64,000 bases of DNA, taken from positions 101,379,501-101,443,500 of the forward strand of contig NC_092334.1 in the NCBI RefSeq assembly GCF_046630445.1, read 5' to 3'. Below the pieces are notes generated by a model that saw nothing but the letters and a program-made list of their open reading frames with translations, did no database searches and was not told the DNA's origin. Source of the stretch: Rutidosis leptorrhynchoides. Taxonomy: Eukaryota; Streptophyta; Magnoliopsida; Asterales; Asteraceae. A program made the position numbers and the translations under genes. This document shows positions 1 through 11,377 of the stretch, piece after piece (the first letter of the stretch is position 1; each line of letters begins with the position of its first letter).

Positions 1-1
1 T

Positions 2-1028
2 AGCCATGACTTTGATTCCGTTTCCGCAAAAATAGATGCTTTCGAAAGACGAATGGAAAAGATGATTAAAGATATTCACGCAATACGAATCAGTTGTGAG
101 CAATGTGGTGGACCACACTTAACGAAAGATTGTAACATTGAACAAACGATGGAACAACGTGAGAATGTTTCCTATATGAACCAAAGGCCAGAAAATAATG
201 ATCAAAATAATTATCAACCGCCAAGGCCAAACTTCAATCGAAATCAAAATATTCTTTACAATCCAAATGGACCCAACAATAACTCGTACAACCAACAAGG
301 TCCGAATAACCAACCAACTCAAAACAACACTTTCAATCAACAAAGACCTGGCTTGTATAAACCACCACAATAAACCGAAGAGAAAAAGCCAAATCTTGAA
401 AAAATGATGTCAAAGCTAATGGAATCTCAAACACAATTTATTACATCTCAAACCCAAACAAATGAGAGGTTTGATCAGTCATTAAGAACTCAACAAGCTT
501 CCATTTTGAATCTAAAAAAACATGTAGGTACTCTTGCTAGCATGATGAGTGAGAGGGAACAGGGAAAGCTACCAAGTAATACTGAAGTAAATCCTCGGAA
601 TGAGAATGTTAATATGGTATCAACGAATTCTGAAAAACCAACACCGGAAGATGGGAAGGTTTTAGATGTGAGTAACAATGAAGAAGATACACCAACATCA
701 CCACCACCCGAATATGTAAAGCCAGTGGTGGCACCATACAGACCACCCATCCTGTTTCCAAGAAAAGGAGTTGAGTATGAGCAAGTAATAGGTAATAAAG
801 TATGTGATACCTCTGAAAAGAAGAAGAAGAATAAGAAAGTACAAGAAACAAAAACCGTAAAAGTAAACCCGGGGAAGACAGATCCACCAAAACTTCCACC
901 CAGGTTGGGTGATCCGGGTGAATTTATTGTTCCTTGTCTACTTAGTGATTGTGTCATGTATGATGCACTAGCAGATTTAGGTGCGAGTGTTAGTGTTATG
1001 CCTCTTTCATTATATAAGAGATTAGGAT
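2..1028 (+). pseudogene. gag: A1 gag-protease, first part (split by B1)
   Basis: The reading frame is open at the left edge and matches the A2 Gag closely. It contains a zinc-knuckle variant (CEQCGGPHLTKDC, spacing CX2CX3HX4C), an N/Q-rich stretch (about 160-370), a coiled-coil-like segment and the start of a retropepsin domain with the catalytic DLGAS (around 975). One in-frame TAA at 371-373 lies where A2 has CAA, so a C-to-T change is likely. The frame stops at the B1 insertion; its continuation is at 33584 in a compatible frame. Gag would form the retrotransposon particle and the protease would mature it. With the stop and the insertion this copy cannot make a full product. Confidence 0.85.
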
Positions 1029-2023
1029 TGTGACGACCCGAAAATTTCCGACCAAATTTAAACTTAATCTTTATATGATTTCGACACGATAAGCAAAGTC
1101 TGTAATGTTGAATCTCAAAAATTTTGGAATTTTATTCATGTAATCAATTACGGTTCGACTGCTCTCGACGATTCACGAACAATTAATTATAAATAGATAT
1201 GTGTGTATGTATATATAAATAATAATTCGAAATATAATTTGAAGTATTATATGTTGTTGTTATTAAAAATTAATAAAATAAAAATAGGATATCATAATAA
1301 TTATTATTTAAAATATATCTCTATATATAAATAAAGTATATTAAAAATAAATACTAAATGATTGTAATACTCGTTTGATGTTCCGATTGATATTAAGCAA
1401 GTTAAATTCAAACTTATGTAATTTAAAATAAACGGTGAAACGAAAATGAGTTCTATAAATTTTAGGCTTATTTAAAATGTATTTAGGAACTATTTGTTAA
1501 GTTTTAACACTTTTTATATTTTATCCAGAATTGAGAGGTACAGTTAATGTAATTTTTATTTAACAAATTAAGGATCGAATTTTATACCATAATGACCAAA
1601 ATAAATAAGTATAGTTAATTTAAAAATATGGTATTTTTTTCTGAAAGACTTTTATCCACCACTAATTATCAACGGGATACGAAATAGTAGTCTGGGAAAA
1701 CTGTCGGTAGAATAAACCAAATGAATTCGCTGCTTACTGTGTTATCTAACTTTTAGTTATCCTTCGATTTCAAATTAATATTTAATTATTATAATTATAT
1801 TATTATTATTAATTATTATATTATAATTAATTATTGTATTATGTGTAGACATCGAATGATAAGGAGATAGAGACTGCAAACAACTCCACTAAATTAAGTT
1901 CAAGAGAATTAAAATTAGGATAATGTGTTACTTTTTGCTTTTGACATCTTTCACAAATATCTCAATCTATCTCAATCTTATTCTTAATCAATTTACAGAG
2001 ATAGAAGTATAGATGTATATTTG

Positions 2024-2312
<289 letters not shown>

Positions 2313-4179
2313 GTATATATATACAAGTGCATACACATAAGATCACCACCCACTAGTCTCACACTTCTTCTTCTTCGACCATCCGGAGTACCATCACCAC
2401 CTTCTTCCATTACAACACCAATCACCACCACAACTACATCATCAAACAACTACTACCATGACATATACAATCATCACCCAACATCCTACAACACCTTCAC
2501 CATTAGACGATCACCAAACCACCATCATCCTTGTTCGATCCTGTTTACATCCAAAACTACAAAATTGATGCACCACTACTTCTGTCTCAAGTCAGTCGAC
2601 TACCACAGCCCTACCTCTCTACTTCTCTCTCTCTCTTGTTGAAACCCATCACCACCCATCAAGACCATCACCATGTAAGAACCTAATCGTTTTTCAGTTT
2701 TGTTAAACCACTATAAACCGCCACCGTTTCAGTTTTGTTTTAAGTACCAAACACATACCCTTGTCGACTAAGATCACTGTTGTTATAATATTTTCTGTTG
2801 AAGTAATACCAAAGTCGAAGGTTACAGCTACCAATAGATTTCTGATTCTATTGTTCGAAACCATCAAAACAGAAACCCACCATCATCATTCGAACATCAC
2901 CATACAATCACTCACCACCATCGGAGATACACACCCGAATCAGTTCAGTCTCATGTTTTTCTCTTCTTATGTTCTAGCAAAAACTATCTAGAACTTGTTA
3001 TTGTTACGGGTTACTATTGCTGTTATTTCCTTTTTGTTTATATACAAAACCATCACCATTAAAACCGTATTGTCTGCTACTATTCGCTATTGTATACTTC
3101 TGATTTTATTCGAAAAAGAACACCACAAACTCACCTTATATCATCACCTGCATTCCGTTTACTGTTTTGATCCAACACTACCATCTTCCGTTTTCATTAC
3201 TGCTGCATATGCGTGTCTTTTTCTACTTTCTTTCTTTTTTTGTGATCAACACAACACCACCACATCCACCATGTCTATTACAGCTACTGCAACCGTCACT
3301 GTTTATGTCCAAAATAACCCAAAACCTTCACCCACTTAAACCTGTTTTATCCTTTGGAGTTATATTTAATTCGGTATAATATCTAAATGTCGGCCATCTG
3401 TCTGTTATGATTATTGATGGAGAAAAAAATAATGGAAAGATGAGCTGTAAAGATATTAATGTTACGACTAATTCTGGTTCCATTATTAAAACGCAAATAC
3501 ACGAATTAGGATTTTTAATCCCTTAGTCTGTTGGGCTGTTATTTTGATTGGGTCGTATATAGTTGCTGGTTGTGGGCCATAAATACATTTAGGGGTATTA
3601 TAATGGGCCGTAAACATTTAGTGGTATTAGGTTGGGCCTGTTCAATAGACTTGGGCTAACTAGTGCTTGTTGACTTCCTGCTATTGCTAGATTGTGTTTC
3701 TGATTCTTGTTGGACGTTCTGTGATGATATTAATCATAATTATGGCGATAATACATGGATGATATGTATGTATTGTGATTAATAACATGTTAACGACATA
3801 GAGGAATTAGAAAAGATAATGATATTTATGTACATACAATAATAACGAGTGTATGATGATGGTTTAGAGGCATGGACGATAGGATGAATACGAATATGAT
3901 TATGATTATGATAGTGAAGATTATGATCATAATAACGGGTATGACATGATGATGATGATGATAAATAGTGAGCGATGTAGTGATGAGTGATAATGATGAT
4001 ATAATCGATGATGATACATGAGGAATAATGATCGAGATCGATTGGTGTAATGATACGTGATGACATTGATAAGATGATGGTTATGTTGTTAGATAATGTA
4101 GAAGATGAAGCTAAGTAACGAGGAAATTATTAATCGATTTAATATAAGTTAATTATATAAACGAGCGAGATATTACACA

Positions 4180-4293
4180 AAGGCAACAAGTGGAGCAATG
4201 GTTAAGGGTGTTATTGGGTTAGAAGGATGTCGCGGGTTCAAATCTGGACTTGGGCATTTTTTAGGACTACTTATTTGAGATAGTTTACTTATT

Positions 4294-4368
<75 letters not shown>

Positions 4369-4372
4369 CATT
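4180..4372 (+). repeat. tRNA-derived, SINE-like segment with (ATT)n tail inside the B1 5' LTR
   Basis: A possible RNA polymerase III A-box lies in the stretch TGGAGCAATGGTTAAGG (from 4191), and a B-box-like GGTTCAAATCT sits at 4235-4245. A T-run and a long ATT/TTA microsatellite follow. This is the layout of a tRNA-derived SINE head with an A/T-rich tail. The same segment is in the 3' LTR, where the B-box reads GGTTCAAATCC, closer to consensus. I see no clear target duplication, so the borders are approximate. It could also be a fragment of a degenerate tRNA pseudogene. Confidence 0.5.
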
Positions 4373-5774
4373 TTTAATGTAAGTAGTATTATTATTGAAA
4401 ATCAATTTTTTTTAAATTATCTTTTTTATTATTAGAATTATCATTATTATTATTATTATTAGAATTATCATTAATTTTATCATTATCATTTTTATTATTT
4501 CTAACACTAATATTATTAATTTTATCATTATTATTATTAGTATTATTAATATATCAAATAAAGATTTTCTATATAAAAAAAATATATTATTTACATAACA
4601 CATAACTATATTAATATATTTGTAATAAATATTAACTATCTATTTAATGTATATAAAAATAAAAATAGTTAATTTAGTTATTAATGAAACGTGCAAGTTA
4701 CTAAAATAACAATTAATAATAATACCTAAATTTGTTCGATTGCCATTATATGTGTTAATATACATATAAATGATATAGGTTCGTGAATCTGAGGCCAACC
4801 TTGCATTGTTCAGTTCCGTCGTATGCATACTTTTACTACAAAATATCGTATTGTGAGTTCATTTGCTCCCTTTTTCTCTTTACATTTTTGGGACTAAGAA
4901 TACATGCGCTATTTTTACAACTGCTTTATTAAATGCCTTTGAAATCTATATTTTTGGACTGAGATGCTTTTATAAATATTTGACGAGATAGACACAAGCA
5001 AAACATTCCTCGAATGAATTATTATGCAGACAGAAGTTCTGTGGATTATTATTGAATTAGTTGGACGTTATAATTGCCACTAATTGTTGTGAATATTTTC
5101 CCCTGATTATTATTGCTTGGTAACCTAAGAATTAGAAACGGGTATGGTCCTAATTCACGCGAATCCTAAAGGTAGCTACCGGGTTTAACACCCCTACCCA
5201 GAATGTTCACTAGACGAAAGAGCTAGTGGGCTTGGTGTTTAGTACTTCGAAGTTTATATATTATACAGACGAGATGTTCTGTTTTGTGGTTATTATTGAT
5301 GCGTATTATATGTTAAGGTCGGTTACCATGTTGAGCAATGAACTCAAATTGAATGTTATGTATCGAGAGAATGATTTTTATACACAGGTTATGTGTATTA
5401 TTTTTGTGCACGAGATATGTGTACGGTTATTAAAAATTGAGAGGCAACCTACGGGGGAGAAAATGATACGAACCTACTCTGCCAAGCATTATGAAAAATG
5501 GTTTTGTACACGAGATAGGTGTACTGTGTTTAAATCTTGTTGTCTATCAAAATTATGAATTTTATTGTTTATGATAAACCTATGAACTCACCAACCTTTT
5601 GGTTGACACTTTTAAGCATGTTTATTCTCAGGTATGAAAGAAACATTTCCCTGTGCATTTGCTCATTTTAAAGATATTACATAGAGTCGTTCATGGCACA
5701 TAGAGTTCAGTACATCGCAATGGTACCAAATGTTGAAGACTTCATCCGGTTGTATTAGGATGGGTTACTACAGG

Positions 5775-5786
5775 TGGTATCAGAGT
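5775..5786 (+). other. B1 primer-binding site (initiator-Met tRNA type)
   Basis: TGGTATCAGAG lies two bases after the LTR end. It is the usual plant Ty3/gypsy site complementary to the 3' end of initiator-Met tRNA. The following leader (GTGGTCTTAGCGAA...) resembles that of T2 at 55905. Confidence 0.85.
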
Positions 5787-6179
5787 GGTGGTCTTAGCGA
5801 AACAGGTCGTGCATTAGTGTGTCTAACTGATAGTTGTTTAGATGCATTAGTGGTTCTGGACTTCGACCGTGTCTGCATGTTAAAAGTTTTGCTTATCATT
5901 TCGTGTCGAAAATTACCTGCTTATCATTCTTAAGGAATCACTTGCTTATCATTCTTAGTTTAGACACATGTTACTGCATTAATTGCATGAATAGTGTATA
6001 GACAAAATTCATATCTTAGCGTATCTGTTACTGTAAACTTTGCCTGACATATTCCACAAATTCCTCCGTAATCTATGAAATCTTTTGTTCTATATATATA
6101 GATATTCTATGTAATTAGAATACCATCTGATAGCCGGAAATCATTTTATATCGAAAAATCCTTTATTCAATCGTACGAA
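5787..6179 (+). other. B1 leader, non-coding
   Basis: About 390 bp between the primer site and the first ORF. The first ~110 bp (to about 5880) matches the T2 leader, including GGACTTCGACCGTGT, which supports a common lineage. I see nothing else in it. Confidence 0.6.
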
Positions 6180-6574
6180 ATGGAACTCGCCATTAGTTCA
6201 AGTCCCTCGGATTCCGATATGAATTTTCACTCGAGCTCCGAAAGCAGCGTCACCGGAATGAATCAACCAATCAGCCATCATCAATTCTGGATGAATTGGG
6301 GGTGGGTTCGTAGTCTACTAAATCATTGGAAACAAGAAGAAGGCGATCCTTTCCACCAACCTAATTCACCTCTTGGCGAAGAACCTAAAGCACTTACCGG
6401 CGAACCTGTTCGAGACACCATTTTCTCTCTCATTTCCAGAGTATCTCGTCACGATTATATACTATCTCAAATTCTAAATCTTATTCATCCGTTCATCCGA
6501 ACCGACAATCATCCCGGAGTAATACAAGAAGTCAACGAACTTCGTGCTCGAGTAATAGCTTTGGAGAATATGGT
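6180..6574 (+). pseudogene. B1 small ORF, first part (split by A2; ends at 25883)
   Basis: An ORF begins at ATG 6180 and is broken after 6574 by the A2 insertion. It resumes at 25823, in frame once one ATGGT duplicate is removed, and ends at TAA 25881-25883, giving about 151 residues. The visible protein is Ser-rich at its N terminus. It continues with a helical, hydrophobic middle (ISRVSRHDYILSQILNLI) and ends in a short leucine-spaced segment (NELRARVIALENM) that could form a coiled coil. I recognise no family. Its position right after the leader matches the extra ORF in T2 (56112), but the two proteins do not look alike. It is the only plausible protein encoded by B1. Confidence 0.6.
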
Positions 6575-8562
6575 TGATAATGCTAAAAACGAACATATAT
6601 TTCATAGCATTATTCCTCAAGAAAGACAAGCTTTTAGTTGCAATTGTTCTATTTACAAGTGATATTCGTTTAAATAATAAAAGGTGAAGACAAAAGACAG
6701 ATTCGACGAATTGAAGACGCAAACGACCAAAAAGCTCAAAAGAACAAAAGACAATCAAAGAGGTTCCAATTATTGATAAGAAACGTCTCAAAATCACAAG
6801 AGTACAAGATTCAAAACGCAAAGTACAAAATATAAAATTGTACGCAAGGACGTTCGAAAATCCGGAACCGGGACCAGAGTCAACTCTTAACGCTCGACGC
6901 AACGGACTAAAAATTACAAGTTAACTATGCATATAAATATAATATAATATATAATTAATTATATTAATTATATATATATTATATATATATTATAAACCGT
7001 CGGTAAACAAAGAGCCAAACTCCTCTGAGCTGTAAAAGTAACCTCCGCGACTCGCGGAGTTTGAAGAGGTTTTCACCGCGAGTCGCGGAGCCCCAAAATT
7101 CAACTTTTCCTATAAAAGCAACCGAATTCTGATCGCAATTCATAATCTTTTTTCTTCCTCATTCATACGTAAACAATATATATATATATATATATAATTT
7201 ATATTTTAATTTTAATTTTAATTCTAATAATAAGGGTATGTTAGCGAATGTTGTAAGGGTGTAAGTCGAAATTCTGTCCGTGTAACGCTACGCTATTTTT
7301 AATCATTGTAAGTTATGTTCAAACTTTTTATATTAATGTCTCGTAGCTAAGTTATTATTATGCTTATTTAAAACGAAGTAATCATGATGTTGGGCTAATT
7401 ACTAAAATTCGGTAATTGGGCTTTGTACCATAATTGGGGTTTGGACAAAAGAACGACACTTGTGGAAATTAGACTATGGGCTATTAATGGGCTTTATATT
7501 TGTTTAACTAAATGATAGTTTGTTAATGTTAATATAAAGATTTACAATTGGGCGTCCCTATAAATTACCATATACACTCGATCGGACACGATGGGCGGGG
7601 TATTTATATGTACGAATAATCGTTCATTTAACCGGACACGGGAATGGATTAATAGCCACTAGAATAATTAAAACAGGGGTGAAATTACATTCAAGGGTAA
7701 TTGGTGTAATTGTTAACAAAGTAGTAAAACCTTGGTTTACACGAAGTCGATAACCTGGTGTATTCATTAAACAAAGTATTAAAACCTTGTTACAATTCGA
7801 ATCCCCAATTAGTTGGAATATTTAACTTCGGGTATAATAATAATTTGACGAGGACACTCGCACTTTATATTTATGACTGATGGACTGTTATGGACAAAAA
7901 CCAGACGGACAAATTAAATAATCCAGGACAAAGGACAATTAACCCATGGGCATAAAACTAAAATCAACACGTCAAACATCATGATTACGGAAGTTTAAAT
8001 AAGCATAATTCTTTTATTTCATATTTAATTTCCTTTATTTTATATTTAATTGCACTTCTAATTATCGCACTTTTATTTATTGTTATTTAATCGCACTTTT
8101 AATTATCGTACTTTTTAATTATCGCAAGTTTATTTTATCGCACTTTTATTATTCGCAATTTCATTATCGTTATTTACTTTACGCTTTAAATTAAGTCTTT
8201 TATTTATTTAATATTTTACATTAGGTTTTAACTGCGACTAAAGTTTTAAAATCGACAAACCGGTCATTAAACGGTAAAAACCCCCCTTTATAATAATAAT
8301 ATTACTTATATATATGTTTGTATTTTTATAAAAGTAAACTAATATAGCGTTACGCTTTGTTTAAAGATTTCCCTGTGGAACGAACCGGACTTACTAAAAA
8401 CTACACTACTGTACGATTAGGTACACTGCCTATAAGTGTTGTAGCAAGGTTTAAGTATATCCATTCTATAAATAAATAAATACCTTGTGTAAAATTGTAT
8501 CGTATTTAATAGTTTTTCCTAGTAAAATATAAACTATTTCGTATACCTTAGCTTTGACATCA
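6575..8562 (+). repeat. A2 5' LTR (1.99 kb)
   Basis: Begins TGATAATGC and ends GACATCA before the primer site. U3 carries an A/T tract (6930-6995), two palindromes and a TATA box. R/U5 contains TTATCGCACTTTTA-type repeats (8035-8170) and ends in a segment that differs from the 3' LTR. The last codons of the B1 ORF abut its left edge; the ORF readings that run into the LTR are artefacts. Confidence 0.95.
7043..7117 (+). promoter_or_regulatory. A2 5' LTR core promoter: paired palindromes plus TATA box
   Basis: CTCCGCGACTCGCGGAG (7043-7059) and CCGCGAGTCGCGG (7076-7088) are near-perfect palindromes with an odd centre. They lie 16 bp apart, and a TATA box (TATAAAAG, from 7111) starts 23 bp after the second. 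Transcription should start about 30 bp further on. The block is repeated in the 3' LTR at 24290-24364. Confidence 0.7.
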
Positions 8563-8570
8563 AGTATTTT

Positions 8571-8588
8571 TGGCGCCGCTGCCGGGGA
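8571..8588 (+). other. A2 primer-binding site (tRNA-Asp type)
   Basis: TGGCGCCGCTGCCGGGGA, 8 bp after the LTR. This is the form typical of Athila and related plant elements and places A2 in that lineage. Confidence 0.85.
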
Positions 8589-9970
8589 AATCTCTTAAAA
8601 GCCGGAAGCGGAACGCTAATATAAAAAAAAAAAAAAAATTTATTTTACTTTTATTAAAAGTCGCTTTTGTAAAAATACGTTTTAAAAATTCGAAAATATA
8701 AAGAGAAAAACAAAAATTTATATATTTTTAAGAGTTTGTTAAAAGTTTTATAAGTTTCTTTATTTTTATTTTAGTTTATAAAAAAATATAAGTTTTATTT
8801 AAATATCTTTTATTTATATAAAAAACAGAAAAAAAAATAAATAAATAAATAAATAAAGAAAAACGCGTTGAAATTATAAGCTGTCATCTGAATTTCTGAA
8901 CCCCGCGACTCGCGGGGTTTTCTTTATAAATTACCGCAACTCGCGGAGCTGCTCTGACACGCAAACAAGAAGCCCTAATCCTGCATTAATTACGGATAAT
9001 TATTAATTATTATTATTATTTAACCCTAATAATTATTATTATTATTATTAGTTTTATTTTAACTTTTACTTTTTATTTAATTTGTATTTAGTATTAATTA
9101 GTTTAATTAAATTGTAAAATTAGTAGTTTTATTAAATAAATAATATAAAAATAATATTTTTATAAAAATTGTACTTTTTACAACTTTTTGTATATTTTTA
9201 TATTTTGTCCCTTTTTAATCATTTTAGCGTAATATTTGTATTTTTAGCTCATATTTAATTTTAAACTTAGTTTTTGCTATAGTTATTTTTACTCCTAGAT
9301 TTTTAGGCTTTGCCGTAGAATTCCTTAAGTGCTTTTTCTTTAGACTAAGATTTAGGTACTTTAAAATTTTGCGACGCCTTTTTAAGTTTTAGTTTCTTTT
9401 TAAGTTATTTCCATTTGGGATTTAGTTTTTCCTGTAAGCTTTAATATTTTTTAGACGACTTTTACTATGTACCAATTATCATTCCAATTAGTAATATCAA
9501 TTTGCGATTATAATTTTAAGTTAGTTGTAGTAATAAGGTTAGGTTAGTCAAGTATTTTTAAATTTTTATAAGTTTCTTTTATTTTTCCGTCACCTTTTAT
9601 TTTTCAACCATTTTTTCTTTTTCGACCTTTTGCGACGAACTCTTTTTCTCTCTCATTTCTCGCTATTCTAGTTTTAGGACATAGATTTTTTCTACTTCTT
9701 ATCTAAATTTTCTTAAAATTACGAAAATTTATTTTAAGTGGTTAAATTAATAGACATCAAAATTTTCTGGTTCGTAGTAATAGTTGGATTTGTACGTGGA
9801 CCGGGTTATTGGAGCCAAACAGTCCTCAATTATATTGAGACCAAACGAATCCTGCCCCTCTGCTGCATCTTTTGGCTATTCGAAATGTGGGCAAAATCAG
9901 AAAAGTCTATTAATTGGATAACTTATTATAATTTTTCTTTCCTTTTAAAAACTAATAGGATATTCAGTGA
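8589..9970 (+). other. A2 leader, non-coding, with an internal palindrome pair
   Basis: An A/T-rich leader of about 1.4 kb before gag. At 8901-8917 it carries CCCCGCGACTCGCGGGG and at 8934-8946 a weaker partner (CCGCAACTCGCGG). A TATA-like TTTATAAATT lies between them (about 8923-8932). An ORF at 9738-10019 has no recognisable domain and overlaps the gag start; I leave it out. Confidence 0.5.
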
Positions 9971-11377
9971 ATGCACCGAGCAAGACGTTCATCACCTTTT
10001 GTACGTTCACCACCCGTAACTAGATCAAGACATTTAGCAAATATAACCACCGTTGATTTTTCTTTAGAATCGTCATCCAGTAGACCAAGTACTTCAGTTC
10101 AAATTTCCGATAATCCATTTTTTGAACCCGACCTCACAATTGAGAATCCGGAAAATATTCAGGAACGGTTCGTAGATCCTGAACCATTAAACTTTCCTCC
10201 GGAACCACCAATCATTCAAACAGAGATTGTTGAGGAACGAACCATTAAATCAGAATCATCTAGTGATACCGATTCAACAAATTCAATTATGGAGAATCTG
10301 GAACCTTTAAGTATGGAAGACCGAATGAGAGCTAAACGCACTGGCCAAGGTCACGCAATTACTCATCCAGACATTAATGCACCAGATTATGAAATCAAAG
10401 GACAAATTCTACACATGGTGACTAATCAATGCCAATTTAGTGGTGCGCCGAAGGAAGATCCAAATGAACATCTACGTACCTTTAATAGGATCTGCACACT
10501 ATTTAAAATCCGAGAAGTGGAGGATGAATAGATATATCTCATGTTATTTCCCTAGACTTTAAAGGGAGAAGCCAAAGATTGGTTAGAATCGTTACCTGAA
10601 GGGGCGATCGATACATGGGACGTTTTAGTTGACAAATTTCTTAAACAATTCTTTCCTGCATCTAAAGCCGTAAGACTTCAAGCAGAAATTGTTACGTTTA
10701 CACAGAAACCAAATGAAACTCTATATGAGGCGTGGACAAGATATGGAAAGTTATTAAGAGGATGTCCGCAACATGGTTTAGACACCTGTCAAATAGTACA
10801 AATATTTTACCAAGGATGCGACATCACTACAAGGAAAGACATAGATATAGCAGCTGGTGGTTCTATTATGAAGAAAACCGAAACTGATGCTTACAAAATT
10901 ATTGATAACACTGCTTCCCACTCACATGAGTGGCACCAAGAAAAAGATATCATTAGATCATCTAAAGCAGCTAGAGCCGATTCTAGCCATGACTTAGATT
11001 CCATTTCCGCAAAGATAGATGCTGTGGAGAGACGAATGGAAAAGATGACTAAAGATATTCACTCAATACGAATTAGTTGTGAGCAGTGTGGAGGACCACA
11101 TTTGACAAAAGATTGTCTCAGTATTGAATTAACAATGGAACAAAGAGAGAATATTTCATACATAAACCAAAGGCCTGGAAATAATTATCAGAATAATTAT
11201 CAACCGCCAAGACCAATTTACAATCAAAACTAGAATTATAACAGAAATATTCCATACAACAACCAACAAGGTCCTAGCAATCAACAAGTATCCAATAATA
11301 CTTATAATCAGCAAAGACCTAATTTTCAAAACAAACCACCACAACAAACCGATGATAAAAAGCCGAATTTAGAAGAT
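9971..11377 (+). pseudogene. gag: A2 gag, interrupted by three in-frame TAG codons
   Basis: Begins at ATG 9971 (MHRARRSSPF...) and shares one frame with the pol ORF that follows. It has a Ser/Glu-rich N terminus, then the retrotransposon Gag domain (about 10390-10850, including GEAKDWLESLP and TLYEAWTRYGKLLRGCP), and then the zinc knuckle CEQCGGPHLTKDC and an N/Q-rich stretch. TAG stops lie at 10529-10531, 10553-10555 and 11231-11233; there is no frameshift. The third replaces what is probably CAG. Gag would form the cytoplasmic particle that packages the RNA. Unless stops are read through, this copy depends on Gag from relatives. Confidence 0.85.

Noticed and set aside
2761..3379. ORFs of 76 and 114 codons in the B1 LTR, also present at 30534-31019
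   Set aside because: Their repetition reflects the LTR duplication, and no domain or coding bias is apparent. They start on alternative codons.
6474..6902. Minus-strand ORF of 142 codons, repeated at 23805-24149
   Set aside because: It crosses the B1/A2 junction; the repeat is the A2 LTR copy.
9738..10019. 93-codon ORF just upstream of A2 gag
   Set aside because: Overlaps the gag start in another frame, no domain, and no support from A1 (5' part off-window).
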